64,000 nucleotides of DNA from Ascoidea asiatica (Eukaryota > Ascomycota > Saccharomycetes > Ascoideales > Ascoideaceae): NCBI GenBank assembly GCA_001600695.1, contig BCKQ01000006.1, positions 1,089,197 through 1,153,196 on the forward strand, in the 5' to 3' direction. Below the pieces are notes generated by a model. It worked only from the letters and a program-made list of their open reading frames with translations. It ran no database searches and was not told the DNA's origin. The translations under genes were made by a program, and so were the position numbers. Below are positions 10,576 through 22,905 of this stretch, piece by piece; positions within the stretch are counted from its first letter, which is position 1; each line of letters begins with the position of its first letter.

Positions 10576-11470
10576 TGGTGAATATTGCATCTTTTTCAAC
10601 TATTAATTTACAATCATAAATTCTTTTGATTTATGTTTTGTTTTATTTTTGTTTTAATATTTGGTTATGTCACATGTTTTAGTTACAACCAATGTATATG
10701 TTTTAAAAAAGTTCTAAATATATGGTTTTGAATTTAATTTCAACTATTATTTTGGATGATAATAAATTTACGTTACCTTAACGTTCAAAAGGCAAGGTAA
10801 ATATTGTATGGTGAAACTATGATTATTAACTAAAGTTGGTAGTGTTTTAGATAAACTGCCTTTTTGTGAGAAAGGCAAGTTTATCATATGGCTGCGAAGT
10901 GAAATTGGTTTATTTGTTTAGCTGAATTATTTAAAATGTATATTATCTATATTTAATTGGTTATCTTTCAATGTTGCGTTTATTAACTGATTTTACTGGT
11001 CAGTGATTCTTTTGTTGGAGTGAACTTTTGTTTTTATTACAGTAAAGTTCAATTGTGTTTTGAGGTTGTTTGTTTTGGTGATTTTGTTTAATCAAAATCA
11101 ATTTTCTCCTATTTTGTTTTAATGTTTTGTAATTAATTTGTATGTGTTTTAGTTTTAAAAATTAATTTTTTTTTTATTTAACAAATTAGTTTTGTTTTCA
11201 AATTGTTATAAATAAGTCGAATATTTTTTGTTTATTTTTTTTTATTTATTTAAATTTTGTTTTAAATTATCTTAGTTTATTATATATAATTGTTTATTAT
11301 ATTATCTACATTTGTTAATATTATTTTATTATTATTACTTTTAATTATTTTATTTGATTAATAAATTAAAGCTTTATTTAAGATCACGTTTTACATATAA
11401 ATTGTTTTGAAATGTCTGTTCTAAGTCTTGAAAAAGAACATAGCTTTTTGTCTGTCTCGAACTCTCTTCT
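10576..11470 (+). repeat. 5' LTR of the copia element
   Basis: About 895 bp, aligned over its whole length with 16799-17694. The start is placed at TGGTGAATATTG just after the AGATC duplication; relative to the 3' LTR (TGTCATGAATATTG) two bases are missing near the end. It ends just before the tRNA-primer site. LTRs of S. cerevisiae Ty1 are about 335 bp, so this is long. The ATG of gag (11412) lies inside the LTR, as it does in Ty1. The end is CT, where the 3' copy has CA. Confidence 0.88.
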
Positions 11471-11480
11471 TGGTAGCGCT
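11471..11480 (+). other. Primer binding site for initiator tRNA-Met
   Basis: TGGTAGCGCT starts directly after the 5' LTR. Nine of ten bases match TGGTAGCGCC, the complement of the 3' acceptor end of yeast initiator tRNA-Met that primes Ty1 reverse transcription. Its place fixes the 3' edge of the LTR. Confidence 0.9.
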
Positions 11481-12256
11481 GCAAATAATATAACTGATCA
11501 AGTTTCTGGAATTGATAATACTTTTGGAAGCATCATGGATGATGATAATAATACAGATGATGGACTTAATGAACCCAACCATTTTACTAGTCAAGTAAAA
11601 TTGACTTCAGACTCAAATCATGGTGGTACTTTAAAACTTTATTATGCTTTCAATTATGCTAAAGTTATCGGTGTTTTAAAGTCTATATCCAAATGGAATT
11701 TATGGTATGCTGACTTCGGAAGAGTTATTGGTATGTTGGGAATCAAAACTGTATTACAAAAAAGTATTCCTTTCACAGAATTTGATGATAATATTTCAGA
11801 TATATTAAATCATATTCTTACTCTATGTGTTGGTGATAGTTTTAGCAGGATTTTTAGACCCTTTATCTCATGGTGTGCTTAATTTGAGAAACTTGGTTGC
11901 CAGGGTGTAATATTCTCAACGATCCTACTCACCCAATACGATAATCAATATCACCACGTGTCGACGAGTAATTAAATAGCAGCTCAAAATGCTTACAATC
12001 AAAAACCAAAGGTACAACCAACGAAGTGCAACAAAAAGGGGGGGGGGTGATCCAAAAAATTAGATTTATTATTTTAATTTTACTGTTTAATATATTGATT
12101 TAAAATCTTTTATTGTTTATTAAGTTTTAACTCTTAAAATTGCTTGATTGTTGCTAATTATTCAGATAAATTATAATGAGAAAAAAAGAAATATAAGAGT
12201 ATTTATATAGAATTTCAAGGCATCAATATATACAAAAAAGTTGTTTAAAAAGTAGT

Positions 12257-12420
12257 AGAACAAGTAAAAACTAATTGTTGAAATTGTAAAATTGCAAAAT
12301 GAAAAATTTAAAAATAATTGTTGAAACTGTAAGATTGTAAATACTAAAACTGACTAATAATTGTTAAAATTGTAAACTTGTAAATAGTAAAACTAAAAAA
12401 TAATTGTTGAAATTGGAAGC
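12257..12420 (+). repeat. Degenerate ~43-bp tandem repeat inside gag
   Basis: The motif TAATTGTTGAAA with following GTAAA-rich sequence recurs at 12272, 12315, 12357 and 12401, a spacing of 42-44 bp. The copies are diverged. It lies in the decayed middle part of gag and is not open in one frame. Confidence 0.7.
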
Positions 12421-13548
12421 TTTAGCCTTGGTGGTGAAACTGTAGAAGAAAAATGGTTGGATTTTGAGACTGAAAATGTGGAAGGCACTACTAAATTATT
12501 TCACATGCAAATGATGGATATTTTTGTAAGAGATTCAATTGGCCATACTGATGCTAAAACATTGACCTATGAGATTAAAGTATTGACAATTAGCAATAAT
12601 GGTTGTTTTTATGAGAGACTTAATAGTTGGATTGTGAGACTCAAAACTTGACCAAGGAGGCGGAATTATTGATTTGTGGGAGATAGTATGTAAAAATTAC
12701 ATATAAATTTGAAACATGCTTTATTGGGAGGCGATCCATAAAGATGGTGTGGATTTGGTAAAAATTTGAAAAAATGTTAGAGGATAGGCTGGGACGGAAT
12801 ATATACGGAATTTGAAACCGTGAATGGATAAATGACAAATGGAAGTATGTGATTTCAATTGAGTTTGAATCGCTTCCTTACAAGGGTAGAAAAACCTAGG
12901 ATGGTATTTGAGATTTTAGCAGATTTAGATAAACTTTCTTTTTCAGGAAAAGATGTAAATGAATTTATTATGAAAGTAAATTCAATTAGGATGGAACTCC
13001 GAGGTGCTGAATCTGAGGTTTCAGATGCAACTATTGTTAACTATATTCTAAAAGGTTTAGGTGGTAGTATGGTTGTATTAAGAACGATTGTTAGAGCTCA
13101 AAATTCTAAGATATCGTTGGATGAGTTGGTTAATACATTGATCACAATGAGTGAAGATACTGATGCAAATGATGGAACTAAAGAAGATTCAAATTTGGGT
13201 ATCAATAATGTTAATAACAATGGTAAAAGTGAAAAGAAACAGAAATATTCTAAGAAGAAGAAATTTTCTGGAAAATGTTTTCATTGTGGAGTCGTTGGTC
13301 ATAGGAAGGCTCAATGTTTTAAATTAAAACACGTTAATGGCAAGGGTAATAGTGACGATAGAGCAGGGTTTGAAGCAAATTTCACAGAACTTCTAAGATT
13401 AGATGCTAATTTAGATGCTTCAAAAGATTATACTGAAATTAATAATATAATTATAGATTCAGCAGCTGCTTCATCTATTACAGGTAATAGATTATTATTA
13501 TATGATATTAGTGATGTTAAAGATTCATCATTAAATTTCAAAGTCTAA

Positions 13549-15238
13549 CTGGTAAAAGTTTTACACCAAAAGAAGTTGGTACATTAGTTTTAGGTACAGA
13601 TGATGCTAAAATTAAGATTAAATGCCACTATTTTCCTCAAATCAGACATACACTTGTTGCTTCATCTGATTTAGAAGATAAAAAAGGAAGTGTTTCAGGT
13701 AGATAACTTACGTTTGGCAAAGATAAACATAAATTTATTCCTATTTTTGATAAAAATAGAGTTTGGAATATTTATATGAAATTCAATAGAAAACCAGATG
13801 CTTTGGTAAAGAATGTGAACTTGCATAGTGCATTAGGACATATCAATAAAGATACAATTATGAAAAGTATCATTCATGGTTTGTTTGTTGGTGTTAAGAA
13901 CTCTGAGATCAAGGAGATAAAAGATCTTGAATGTCAAGTATGTGCTCTACGAAAGGCAGAAAGGATTGCTAATAGAGGATCGAGTATGCTAGATCAAATG
14001 GCAGCATCACCATGGGAAGTTGTTCATAATGATATAGCTGGTCCATTTAAAACCATGACTTACTCTTATTTTGCTACATTCACAGATGAATTCACTAGTT
14101 ATTGTGGTACAATACCAATGCAAAATAAATCGGAAGTGGTTAAGAGTTTTGATAATTAAATCAGATTGGTTGAAACTCAGTATAATGTTAGAATCAAAAG
14201 GATTCATAGCGATAATGGTGCTGAATATACTTCAAAAGAGATGAATTCTATTTGCATTAGGGAAGGAATTTGACAGAGTTTTACTACTCCTTATACTCCT
14301 GCTTCAAACCCTATTGCAGAAAAGAGAAATCATATTTTGGTTAGAGATGCAAAGTTTTATTAGCTGATAGTCAGAAATTGAAATGCAGGTGAAAACAATT
14401 TTTGTTCGATGCTATTTTATATGGAAACATGTTAAGGAATTGTACTTTTAACAATAGATTAGGAGATAGTCCATACCATTACTTAACAGGTAAGGTACTT
14501 AACATTGGAAAATTTCATGATTTTGGATCAGAGGTTGTGGTAACAGATCTAAGTATCAAAGATAAAATGAAATCGAAATGTGTTGTTGGTTATTTTATAA
14601 GTCTTTTAACAAAATGTTTTGGATGGAAAATTTTTATTGAAAGTTTGAATAAGTGTATTGACACTAAAAATGTTAGATTTTTCAAAAATGGTATTGCTCA
14701 AGAAAATATCTATGAAAATTTTGAAAGAGAATGGGAAGATATTGATATTGAAGTTGAAAATAAAACTAAATCGGGAACTGCATTTAAAAATGTAATTCCA
14801 ATTGATAAACAGGATAGTCACACAGGTCATGATGACAGGGAAGTAATTAATATAGTTCCAGAATTTGAAAATGTTGGTGAAAATAAAGATTTAGGTGATG
14901 AGCATGAAATTGAAAAAAAGGCTGGTGGTGGGGATTCTGATAAAGTTATTCCAAAGAACTTGCAATCAGATCTTGTTAATGCTAAAGATACCATCTCTAT
15001 GAATGATAGGTCAATTTCATCTAGGACTAGAAAACATTTTGAAGGCAAGATAACCAAGCCTGTAACAAAGAAAGATGTTTCTAGTCTATACAAGAACAGG
15101 ATAAAATTTTTACTTAATAGCTTAGATGTTGAAAATTTATTTCAGGATTTACCTGATGATATCTTGATGATAAATAATATTAATCCAGTTGTCATTCCTG
15201 AGACAGTTAAGCAAGCTGAAGGTTCACAAGGAGGCTAA
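13549..15238 (+). pseudogene. Retrotransposon integrase region, broken
   Basis: After the gag/protease part, coherent coding continues in a shifted frame (GKSFTPKEVGTLVLGTDDAK, about 13552-13700). The integrase follows: an HHCC finger with LHSALGH near 13810 and CQVCALRK near 13930, and the catalytic core. The first catalytic Asp is in VVHNDIAGPF (about 14030), the second in IHSDNGAEYTS (about 14205), and the Glu in the NPIAEKRN segment (about 14310). Stops occur at about 13705, 14157 (TAA), 14269 (TGA) and 14359 (TAG), and a frame change near 14390 leads into the C-terminal part (14402-15238). That part has the usual GWKIF...KNVRFF module and a charged linker. Not functional. Confidence 0.85.
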
Positions 15239-16773
15239 AGTGGAAAGAAGCTATGGATTCAGAGATTTAAAGTTTAGAACTTCATAATACTTGGAGTAAA
15301 CCTTTCAATGATAGTGATGCATGGAAAAGAAGACCAATCAGAACTAAATGGGTTTTCAATATCAAAGGAAATGGTGAATTTAATGCCAGATTAGTTGCTT
15401 TAGGTAATCTTCAAGATGGTAATACTTATGATGACACATATGCTCCAACATTAGATATGGCTATGTTAAATATATGTATTGGATTATGCTTGAAGAAAAA
15501 GTTAGTTTTAAATGTGATGGATATTTCAACGGCTTACTTAAATGCTGAACTTGATAAGTATATTTTTATCTATATACCTGATGGTATAAAAGGTGCTGAT
15601 GGTAAAACTAGAATAGCAAAATTGCAAAAGGCATTGTATGGTTTGAAACAAAGTGGTAGATTATGGTACTCAAGCATAGCTGCTTTTCTTAAAGAAAAGA
15701 ATTACGAGGTTTCTCCAATCGCCCCTTCTGTTTATTTAACGAAGAAAAATTCTGAAATTATTGCTATTGTATTAGTCTTTGTCGATGATATGGTGTTTAT
15801 GACTAAATGTGAGGAAGTGTTTGAGAACCTTATGAGAATTGTTCAAAACAAATTCAAGTCTAGAATTACACTTAAACATTCTGATAGTACAGGTATGTTG
15901 TTAGGTTTTAATCTTGAAAAGATTTTTAACACAGATGGATCAATTAAACAAATGAAATTATCCTTAGAAGATAATATCACAAAGTGGTGTAAAGCTAATA
16001 ATTGTATTAATGATAAAAGACGTACTCCAATTTCGAGTGGCTTTTATTTCAAATTGGATGATGAAAAATTGGCTTATGATGCAGATACTTTAGCAAACTG
16101 TATAAAGAATTACAGATCAATTGTTGGATCGTTATTGTCTATAAGAAATAGAGGTCGTCCAGATATTTCTTATGCTGCTCAATATATGGCAAAATTTTGT
16201 GAATTTCCACACCCAAAATTATTTAAAGAATTAGAAAATATAATGAATTATTTATATTTCTCAAAAGAAAAAGGTTTGATATTTAAAGATTATAGTAATA
16301 TTAATTCAATTAACATTTATTGTGATGCAGATCTTTCAAGTGATCCAAATACTAGAAAGAGTAGTATCGGTATTATATCAAAGTTGGGAAATAATTGAAA
16401 CATTTCATGGCGTTCTAAAGTTACTCCTCTTGTATGTACTTCATCAACTAAAGCTAAAATTCAGGGATTGCTGATGGCTTGTAAAGAAGCAAGAAGGTTA
16501 AAAGAAATCAAGTTATTTTTAAATTATGATGTTAACCAAAGTATTGTTGTTTATTGTGATAATCAAGCTGTAATAACTTTATCAAAAAAAGAAAATGTGA
16601 ACTCTAGGAACAAACACTTTGATATCAGATACCATGCCATTAAAGAAACTATCACCAATGGTACAATTCCATTAGTTCATATGAAATCTGAATTAGTTTT
16701 GGCAGATATTTTAACAAAACCTTGTTCAAGAAATGTATGCAAAACTGTTGGTGGAAAGATTTTGAATTATTAA
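15239..16773 (+). pseudogene. Retrotransposon reverse transcriptase and RNase H, broken
   Basis: The RT begins with KWKEAMDSEI, followed by a TAA stop near 15274, then TWSKPF and TKWVFNIKGNGEFNARLVALG. The palm follows, with MDISTAYLNAEL and the copia hallmark KLQKALYGLKQSGRLWY (about 15620-15670). The YVDD box is present as FVDDMVF near 15780. RNase H shows IYCDADLSSDPNTRKS (about 16315), a TGA at 16396-16398, then STKAKIQGLL, YCDNQAVI and HFDIRYHAIKE, and ends with VLADILTKP. The long open part (15457-16398) shows that decay is moderate. Confidence 0.88.
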
Positions 16774-16790
16774 TTATTTCAAATAAAAAT

Positions 16791-16798
16791 TAAGGAAG
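16791..16798 (+). other. Polypurine tract
   Basis: A purine-rich run reading AAGGAAG sits directly before the TG that opens the 3' LTR. This is the expected place and composition for the plus-strand primer of an LTR retrotransposon. Confidence 0.75.
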
Positions 16799-17694
16799 TG
16801 TCATGAATATTGCATCATTTGCAATTATTAATTTACAATTCTAATTTGTTTTTATTTATGTTTTGTTTTATTTTTGTTTTTATATTTCCTTATGTTCCAT
16901 TTTTTTGTTACAACCAATGTATATGTTTTAAACGTGCTCCAAATATATGGTCTTGAATGTAATTTCAACTATTATTTTGGATGATAATAAATGTACGTTG
17001 CCTTAACTTTCAAAAGGCAAGGTAAATATTGTATAGTGAAATTATGCTTGATAATTAGGTTGATAGTTCATTAGTTAAATTGCTTTTTTGTGAGAAAGGC
17101 AAGTCTATCAAATAGCTGCAAAACGGAGTTGATTTATCTGTTTAGTTGAGTCATTTAAAATGTATATTAGTATAATTAATTTGTCATTTTTCAATGCTGC
17201 GTTTATTAACTGATATTACTGGTCATTGATTTTTTTGGTGGGGTGAACTTTTGTTTTTATTACAGTAAAGTTTAATTGTTTTTAGAGGTTGTTTTTTTTG
17301 GTGATTTTTTTTAATCAGAATCAATTTCCTCCTATTTTGGTTTAATGTTTTTGTTATTAGTTTGTATGTATTTAGTTTTACAAATTAATTTTTTTTTTTA
17401 TTTAAAAAATTAGTTTTGTTTTCTAATTGATCTAAATAAGTCGAATATTCTTTGTTTATTTTATTTTATTTATTTATATTTTGTTTTAAATTATTTTAGG
17501 TTATTATATATAATTGTTTATTATGTTATCTACACTTGTTAATATTATTTTATTATTATTACTTTTAATTATTTTATTTGATTAATAAATTAAAGCTTTA
17601 TTTAAGATCACGTTTTACATGTAAGTTTTTTTGAAATGCCTGTTTTAGGTCTTGAAAAAGAACATAGCTTATTGTCTGCCACGAATTATCTTCA
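16799..17694 (+). repeat. 3' LTR of the copia element
   Basis: About 896 bp beginning TGTCATGAATATTG and ending ATCTTCA, then the AGATC target duplication. It aligns end to end with the 5' LTR, with scattered substitutions and small indels. Both share landmarks such as TACAACCAATGTATATG, GAGAAAGGCAAG and AAATAAGTCGAATATT. It ends with a copy of the first codons of gag, as expected when gag starts in the LTR. Confidence 0.9.
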
Positions 17695-17699
17695 AGATC

Positions 17700-19007
17700 A
17701 TTAAAATATAATGGTATAAAATCTGAAGTCTGATCATAGAAAGGTTCGATAACAATCTTTTGGTACTCAACTAAGGAACCATTTTAAAATATGATCTACA
17801 AAAATATCGCTGAAAAAAATATTGATAACAATAAAATCGTATCTCTTTGAAGAAAATCTCGAATAATAGGCGACTGTTTATCGTTGTCACGTGCCAAATA
17901 ACAAGTTTCTGTATAATTTTACATCTTGATGTATATAAACTTTGAAAATTTTTATAATGCCTTTATCGGTGGGCTTATCATATTCTACATTGTCCCGCTG
18001 AGTATTTGAAAAAAGCTCGAAAAATGTCATTATCAATCATATCCCATACTTTGAAAAGTAATCAAGATAATCGAACTGAAAACAAATTACTTTTGTTTTT
18101 GGTTCGAAAGAATTCTTAATGAGAAAATTTAATATTCATCACGCTGTTTCTTTTAGTAACTAGGTTTTTTAAAAATGATTGGTTCTTTAAATTGAACTAA
18201 AAATCCCAGACACAAATTTCAGATTAAATTTACGAATATTGAAAGAAAAAAAAAGGGGATGAAATTGTGGTGATCTAAAGCTTTCATGGATAAGAAAATT
18301 TTTAAATAAACAGTTGTTATTTGTAGACCATAAAACAATAATTCCTTGATCAATCACCTCTGTAGTAGTATTGGAATTTGACACTTAAAAGTGTATCATT
18401 TCAAAATCAATAAAATATGATACGCGTATCGATAATTTTCTTGTTTTTCAAATAATTTCGTTAATGCATAACTTTACAATACTTCATGCTGAAAAATGTG
18501 ACTCTGAATTTAATTCTTATCTGTTTGGATCATTCAAGCTTGATTTGATTTGATTTGCATTCCTTTTTCGGACTCTTCTACTTCTTCACTGGTGTAGTTT
18601 TACCTTGACCTATAGGGGCCCCTGGAGGTAATGGGATACTTTTTGTTTTTTGTGAGTCGACTCTTAAAGCTGTAAAAAGCAGTCACAATAAACTCAATAC
18701 ATTTTAACAACAATCATCAAATACCGATAACTGCTACATTACCAAAGCATTAAAACTTTTTGGCGAGTAAAATAGTCATTTCGAATCACAAACGTTACCA
18801 GAACTCCCAAAAAAGTGGTGAAGATTTTTGATCAAGTATGATTTCTTACCAATAGCATCGACAATATAATCAACAACGTTAGGGTAAAGAACGATTTAAG
18901 GTAAAAAAATATATATATATATATATGCTACTTTACATTGAGTAGATTAATCTAAACTCTTTATACAATAAATATCAATATTACAAGTTTATTCTACGAT
19001 TTGATGA
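17700..19007. other. Intergenic region right of the retrotransposon
   Basis: AT-rich 1.3 kb between the element and the 3' end of SAS3. It includes a CACGTG near 17890 and an (AT)n run at about 18908-18926. Minus-strand sequence at 18578-18669 looks like a short 3' exon and is listed separately. Nothing else codes convincingly. Confidence 0.5.
18578..18895 (-). other. Possible spliced small gene or gene relic
   Basis: On the minus strand a pyrimidine tract ending TTTTTACAG (AG at 18671-18670) is followed by a 29-codon frame ending in TAG at 18580-18578. It contains KSIPLPPGAPIGQGKTTPVK, which looks like a real protein tail. An upstream segment (about 18895-18850) reads YPNVVDYIVDAI and ends at a GTAAG donor (from 18849). 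Joining donor and acceptor over a 180-base intron keeps the frame. Against a working gene: I find no TACTAAC branch point, and no start codon because a stop lies just before the upstream segment. I do not recognise the product. It may be a relic, or an exon may be missing. Confidence 0.25.
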
Positions 19008-19942
19008 TCAGTTTTCACTAGTATCAATATCAATAACCTCAAGCTCAGAATTATTCTGAAATAATTCTTCAATTGATAAATCATATACAGGCTCTTTTGA
19101 CTCTGCATCTTCAGTAAAGGTTCTACTTCCACCTGAATTTTTTGTTCTATTGGAATTGATTTCTTGTTTAAAATCGTCCGCATTAATAGTCTCTAATTTT
19201 TCCAATTTTCTATTTTTTCCTCGTTTGTCCATAATTCTAGCAGACTTGCGTTCTGCTTCGAAATTCCCTTCATTTTCACTATTCTCAATATCATAATTAT
19301 CATCATAGTCTCCATCTTCATATTCAGAGTGATAATTGTCACTTTCAGCACCTAGAATTTCCTGTTCAATACTATTATTCAAGTTAGTTTCTTCATCATC
19401 ACCTTCATCTTCATCACTTATTATGATTTTTTTCTTTTTACTTCCTTTTGACGCCACAATATTTTTTCTTTGAAATAAATCTATATCAAAATTCAAGTTT
19501 AAGTTATTCCCTTTGCCTTCCGAATGATTTAACAATAAGTCATGAGTTATTTTATCGCTATTGTTTCCTGCAACGACATTTCCACTTTGAGTTACCATAC
19601 CCGGATAGCATTTAACAAAAGTAGATAATTTAGCTTTTTCGGTACCAATATTATAATCTTTTATTAATTTTTGAATTTTAGTTTCATCTTCTTTTTCTAT
19701 ATCTATTTTTTCAAGTAAAGCTTCATTATAGGGATGATGATTGTTGTTATTATCGTTGAAAATTTTACCATTAGCTTTTGCAATAGAACTTAAAAACTTT
19801 TCATCATCTTCATCAATTATCTTCTCTGTCTTAATTTCGAATAGTTTCTCCATTTTTTTCATTCTCAAATGCAAATCATCAACTGACTGCCTTTCCATAG
19901 TTCGACTATCCTCAATATCATCTTTTAAAAAATTGACTAAAA

Positions 19943-20014
<72 letters not shown>

Positions 20015-22115
20015 CAAAGCTTCTATTGTTAGAACTTTTCAGTGAAATATTTTTGCTGGTGGAGAGAATTTTACTGGAAACACCCCCTGAGGAACCATAT
20101 AAAACAGGTTTCCAAATTAAAAGCTCCGGCTTTAGCTTTAGATATTTTTTCGATTCCCATTTTTTTATGATTTCTTCTATTTTCAGAAAATCAAAATTAA
20201 TAGCATATTTTCCACTTAAGGTATCCTTTACTAGCCCATTAAGTTGTTCAAGCCCTACAATAACGTCGGAGGCAATCATTCCTGTTAAATTGCATATATC
20301 AATTATTGAAATTCTTATATGCTCATTTTCGTAAACCTCCTCATTGCCACTATCTTCGATATCACTGTCACTTTCTGAGCTATTACTTACGCCAAAGTCT
20401 TCTTCATCACTATTATTTGAACCTTTAATTTTATTTTTGAAATTTTTATTTTTCGCTTTTAATAATGCTTTTAAAGGAGACTTCATTGGACTATTTCTTA
20501 TATTTAACTTCAAAAGGCTTTTTTTTTTTTTTAAACGACTGAATTTTAGAGGACTTGGAGTGGAAATCAACGACTTTAGTGGTGATTTAAAAGGAGATTT
20601 TTTGAATGAATTGTCATTATAACTAACAGTTGAAGATATTGACTTGGTTCTTTGATTTTTTTTATCCATGTGATTTTTTCCACTTAAATTCAACTGTCTT
20701 AAAATATCTCTCAAGCAATAGGCTAATTTAACCTTCCAAAAATTTCTATAGCTTAACAAACCCAGATCACTTAAAGGCTTTTCAGGGGTTCCATATTTGA
20801 ATTCCCTTTTTGATAATAAATAACTAAAGTCTATTAAAAAATTTCCATAACCTTTTCTTTGATATATAGGTAATGTCAAAATACAACTTACATTATAATC
20901 ACTTACTTGTTTTTCTTTAGAAAAATACCCTATAAACTTGAATGAATTCAACGCAAAATCAATCTCACACAAAACATAGAACATAAACGGTTGAACATCA
21001 AAATACAATGTTTTTGAGTTTAGAAATAATTTTGACAACAAACAAATATTCTGACAATAACTAAGATGCTTTCTACCATCGACTTCAAAAACAGAAATTT
21101 TATTTGAAAGATCTCTATAAATTTCATCTCCAGGAGGATGACTCAATGTACACTTCGATTTATGTCTTAACATTTGATAACTTGAACTTCTAAAACACAA
21201 GCAATATTCACAAATATGTAATACTTTGAATTTATTATATTCATCAGGATATGGAGAAGAATACCAGGTATCTATTTCATAACCACAAATATGCACAGAT
21301 TCAATTTTCGGGATATCTTTTTGCAAAACATAATAATTATATGGATTTTTCTGTTTCAAATCATTAGATCTTTGTTTAATTTGAGTTCCATTTGAATTTA
21401 ATGATTTTATATGCTCTGATCTGGTTAAGGATTTTTGAAATGTTGATCTATCTACTTTATTTGGTGCAGTTTTAAAAGTATGAGCATCATCTAAATCTAA
21501 AGCACCTCTATAAGGTAACTCATATACGTCAAAATCACAATCAGAGTCAAACTCTGAATTCTCATGTTCTTCATTTCTAAGTATTTGATTAGTTTTAGAT
21601 TTTCTAAAGCTGATATGGATATTATTTTCTTCTGTGCTTTTAGTATTTTTGAGAGAACTATCATTTGTCGGATGAAGAACTGAATTTAATTTTTCTTTAT
21701 TTAAATTCAATTTTATTTTATAATCGTTGCCTATTTTTACAAAATTATTATTGAAATACTTTAAGTTTTTTTTCTTTATTATATTCATTTCCTTTTTTTT
21801 CCGTGAATTTCTTGTTTCCAAGACTCGAGAATTGGTTTTATAGTGACCATTTTTATCAAAAATAATAGATCTAGGAATTAAAATATTATCGTTAAGATTA
21901 TTGCGTTCATTATTCTCAGGCATTTTACTTGAACTATTAGACTCATTAGAATCATTTAAGGATATAGTTTTTTTTATCAAAGTCTCATATTCTTTGTTAT
22001 CAGGGATAGTTAGATTGTTTATGAGACTCTTTAATTTTCTTTTTCTTTTCAATTCCTTTTCCTTTTCAATCTCCTCCTGTGATAAAGCCAGCTTTATTTT
22101 CAATTTGGGAGACAT
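19008..22115 (-). CDS. SAS3: MYST histone acetyltransferase, NuA3 catalytic subunit
   Basis: 1035 residues. The MYST core lies at about 280-470: a C2HC finger near residue 300 ([20 protein letters not shown]), the autoacetylated-lysine region (GYFSKEK), the acetyl-CoA loop [16 protein letters not shown] near 412, and [17 protein letters not shown] near 450, which supplies the catalytic Glu. The end of the domain ([18 protein letters not shown]...) is separated from the rest by an insert of ~130 basic, Ser/Lys-rich residues. The C-terminal third is acidic with poly-Asn runs. Length and acidic tail point to Sas3 (831 aa in S. cerevisiae), not Esa1 or Sas2. Sas3 acetylates histone H3 K14/K23 in NuA3 at transcribed genes. 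Its neighbour PIN4 in the same order and strand is as in S. cerevisiae (YBL052C-YBL051C), which supports the name. Confidence 0.93.
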
Positions 22116-22905
22116 GTTTCATATTTAGCAACACAAGGAATCTGGTCCTGGAATCTTTTGTATTATCTTCAATACTGCTTTATTATACTTTGAATAAATC
22201 TTAGATAACAAATTTTTTTTAAAATACTTTAATGAGTTTAAACTCATTAATAAACTATCAGTAAAGTTATTGTATTATAAAGTTATTAAGTTTTGTAATA
22301 AATTAATAAAAACTCCGTTGGTTGTTTTACATGTGCGATGAAATCCAGGATTAAATCCGAGACGCGGTTGCCAATGATAATTTAAATGGCGGTAACACCA
22401 GAAAATTAAAGTTTGCTTCATAATTACATACAAGACAATAGATTTATGCATAACTAGAAATAGAAGTTTAGCAAAAACTTCATTAAAATGCTTTCCGAAA
22501 TACAAAGTGTAGATGCTTAAAGCAATTTAGAATTGAAATTCAATAACCAGCTAAAAAAAAATCAAATTTTTTGCATATTTTTATAATTTTCATACTCTTC
22601 ATTATTCTTAAAAAAACTAGATCATATATCAATTTGTCATAAAATGAAAACTAAGCAATAAAAAAGAATAAAAAAAAGATCAAAAGATCAAAAAGGAAAA
22701 CAAAAAAATATAAGCATAGAGTATATAAAAATAATGATAAAAAAATATTAAAGAAACAAAAATATAAAAAAAGACATGAATGAAAAGACCAAAAATTTAA
22801 AAAGGCATTAAAACAAAAGTCATTGACAGTTTATCATTCATCGCATGAATCTGCTGGTTTCGTCTATCATGAAGAAAAAAAAGATTTTTTACATTTTTGA
22901 TGTAC
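22116..22905. other. Intergenic region SAS3 / PIN4
   Basis: Upstream of SAS3 and downstream of PIN4, both on the minus strand. AT-rich, with A-runs toward the PIN4 3' end. I see no additional gene, RNA or repeat. Confidence 0.6.

Larger units (their letters stand above)
11412..13548 (+). pseudogene. Retrotransposon gag (and start of protease), broken
   Basis: An intact N-terminal piece runs 11412-11882 (156 codons, beginning in the LTR) and then meets a stop. A second coherent piece runs 12859-13548. It has a copia Gag region (about 12890-13180, including FSGKDVNEFIMKVNSIRMEL), then a CCHC zinc knuckle CFHCGVVGHRKAQC at 13276-13317. A protease-like active site IIDSAAASS near 13450-13480 follows, where copia proteases have DSGA. 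Between the pieces, 11883-12858 has many stops, an odd G-rich run and 43-bp repeats. Gag would form the virus-like particle of the element, but it cannot be made intact from this copy. Confidence 0.8.
10576..17694 (+). mobile_element. Ty1/copia LTR retrotransposon, complete in structure but coding-dead
   Basis: About 7.1 kb bounded by two direct LTRs. The flanks carry a 5-bp target duplication AGATC (10571-10575 and 17695-17699). A primer binding site for initiator tRNA-Met follows the 5' LTR, and a purine tract (AAGGAAG) precedes the 3' LTR. The gene order gag, protease-like, integrase, reverse transcriptase, RNase H is that of Ty1/copia (Pseudoviridae). Every coding segment is broken by stops or frameshifts. 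The two LTRs also differ visibly, so the insertion is old and not autonomous. It lies between TOD6 and SAS3, which are neighbours in S. cerevisiae. Confidence 0.93.
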
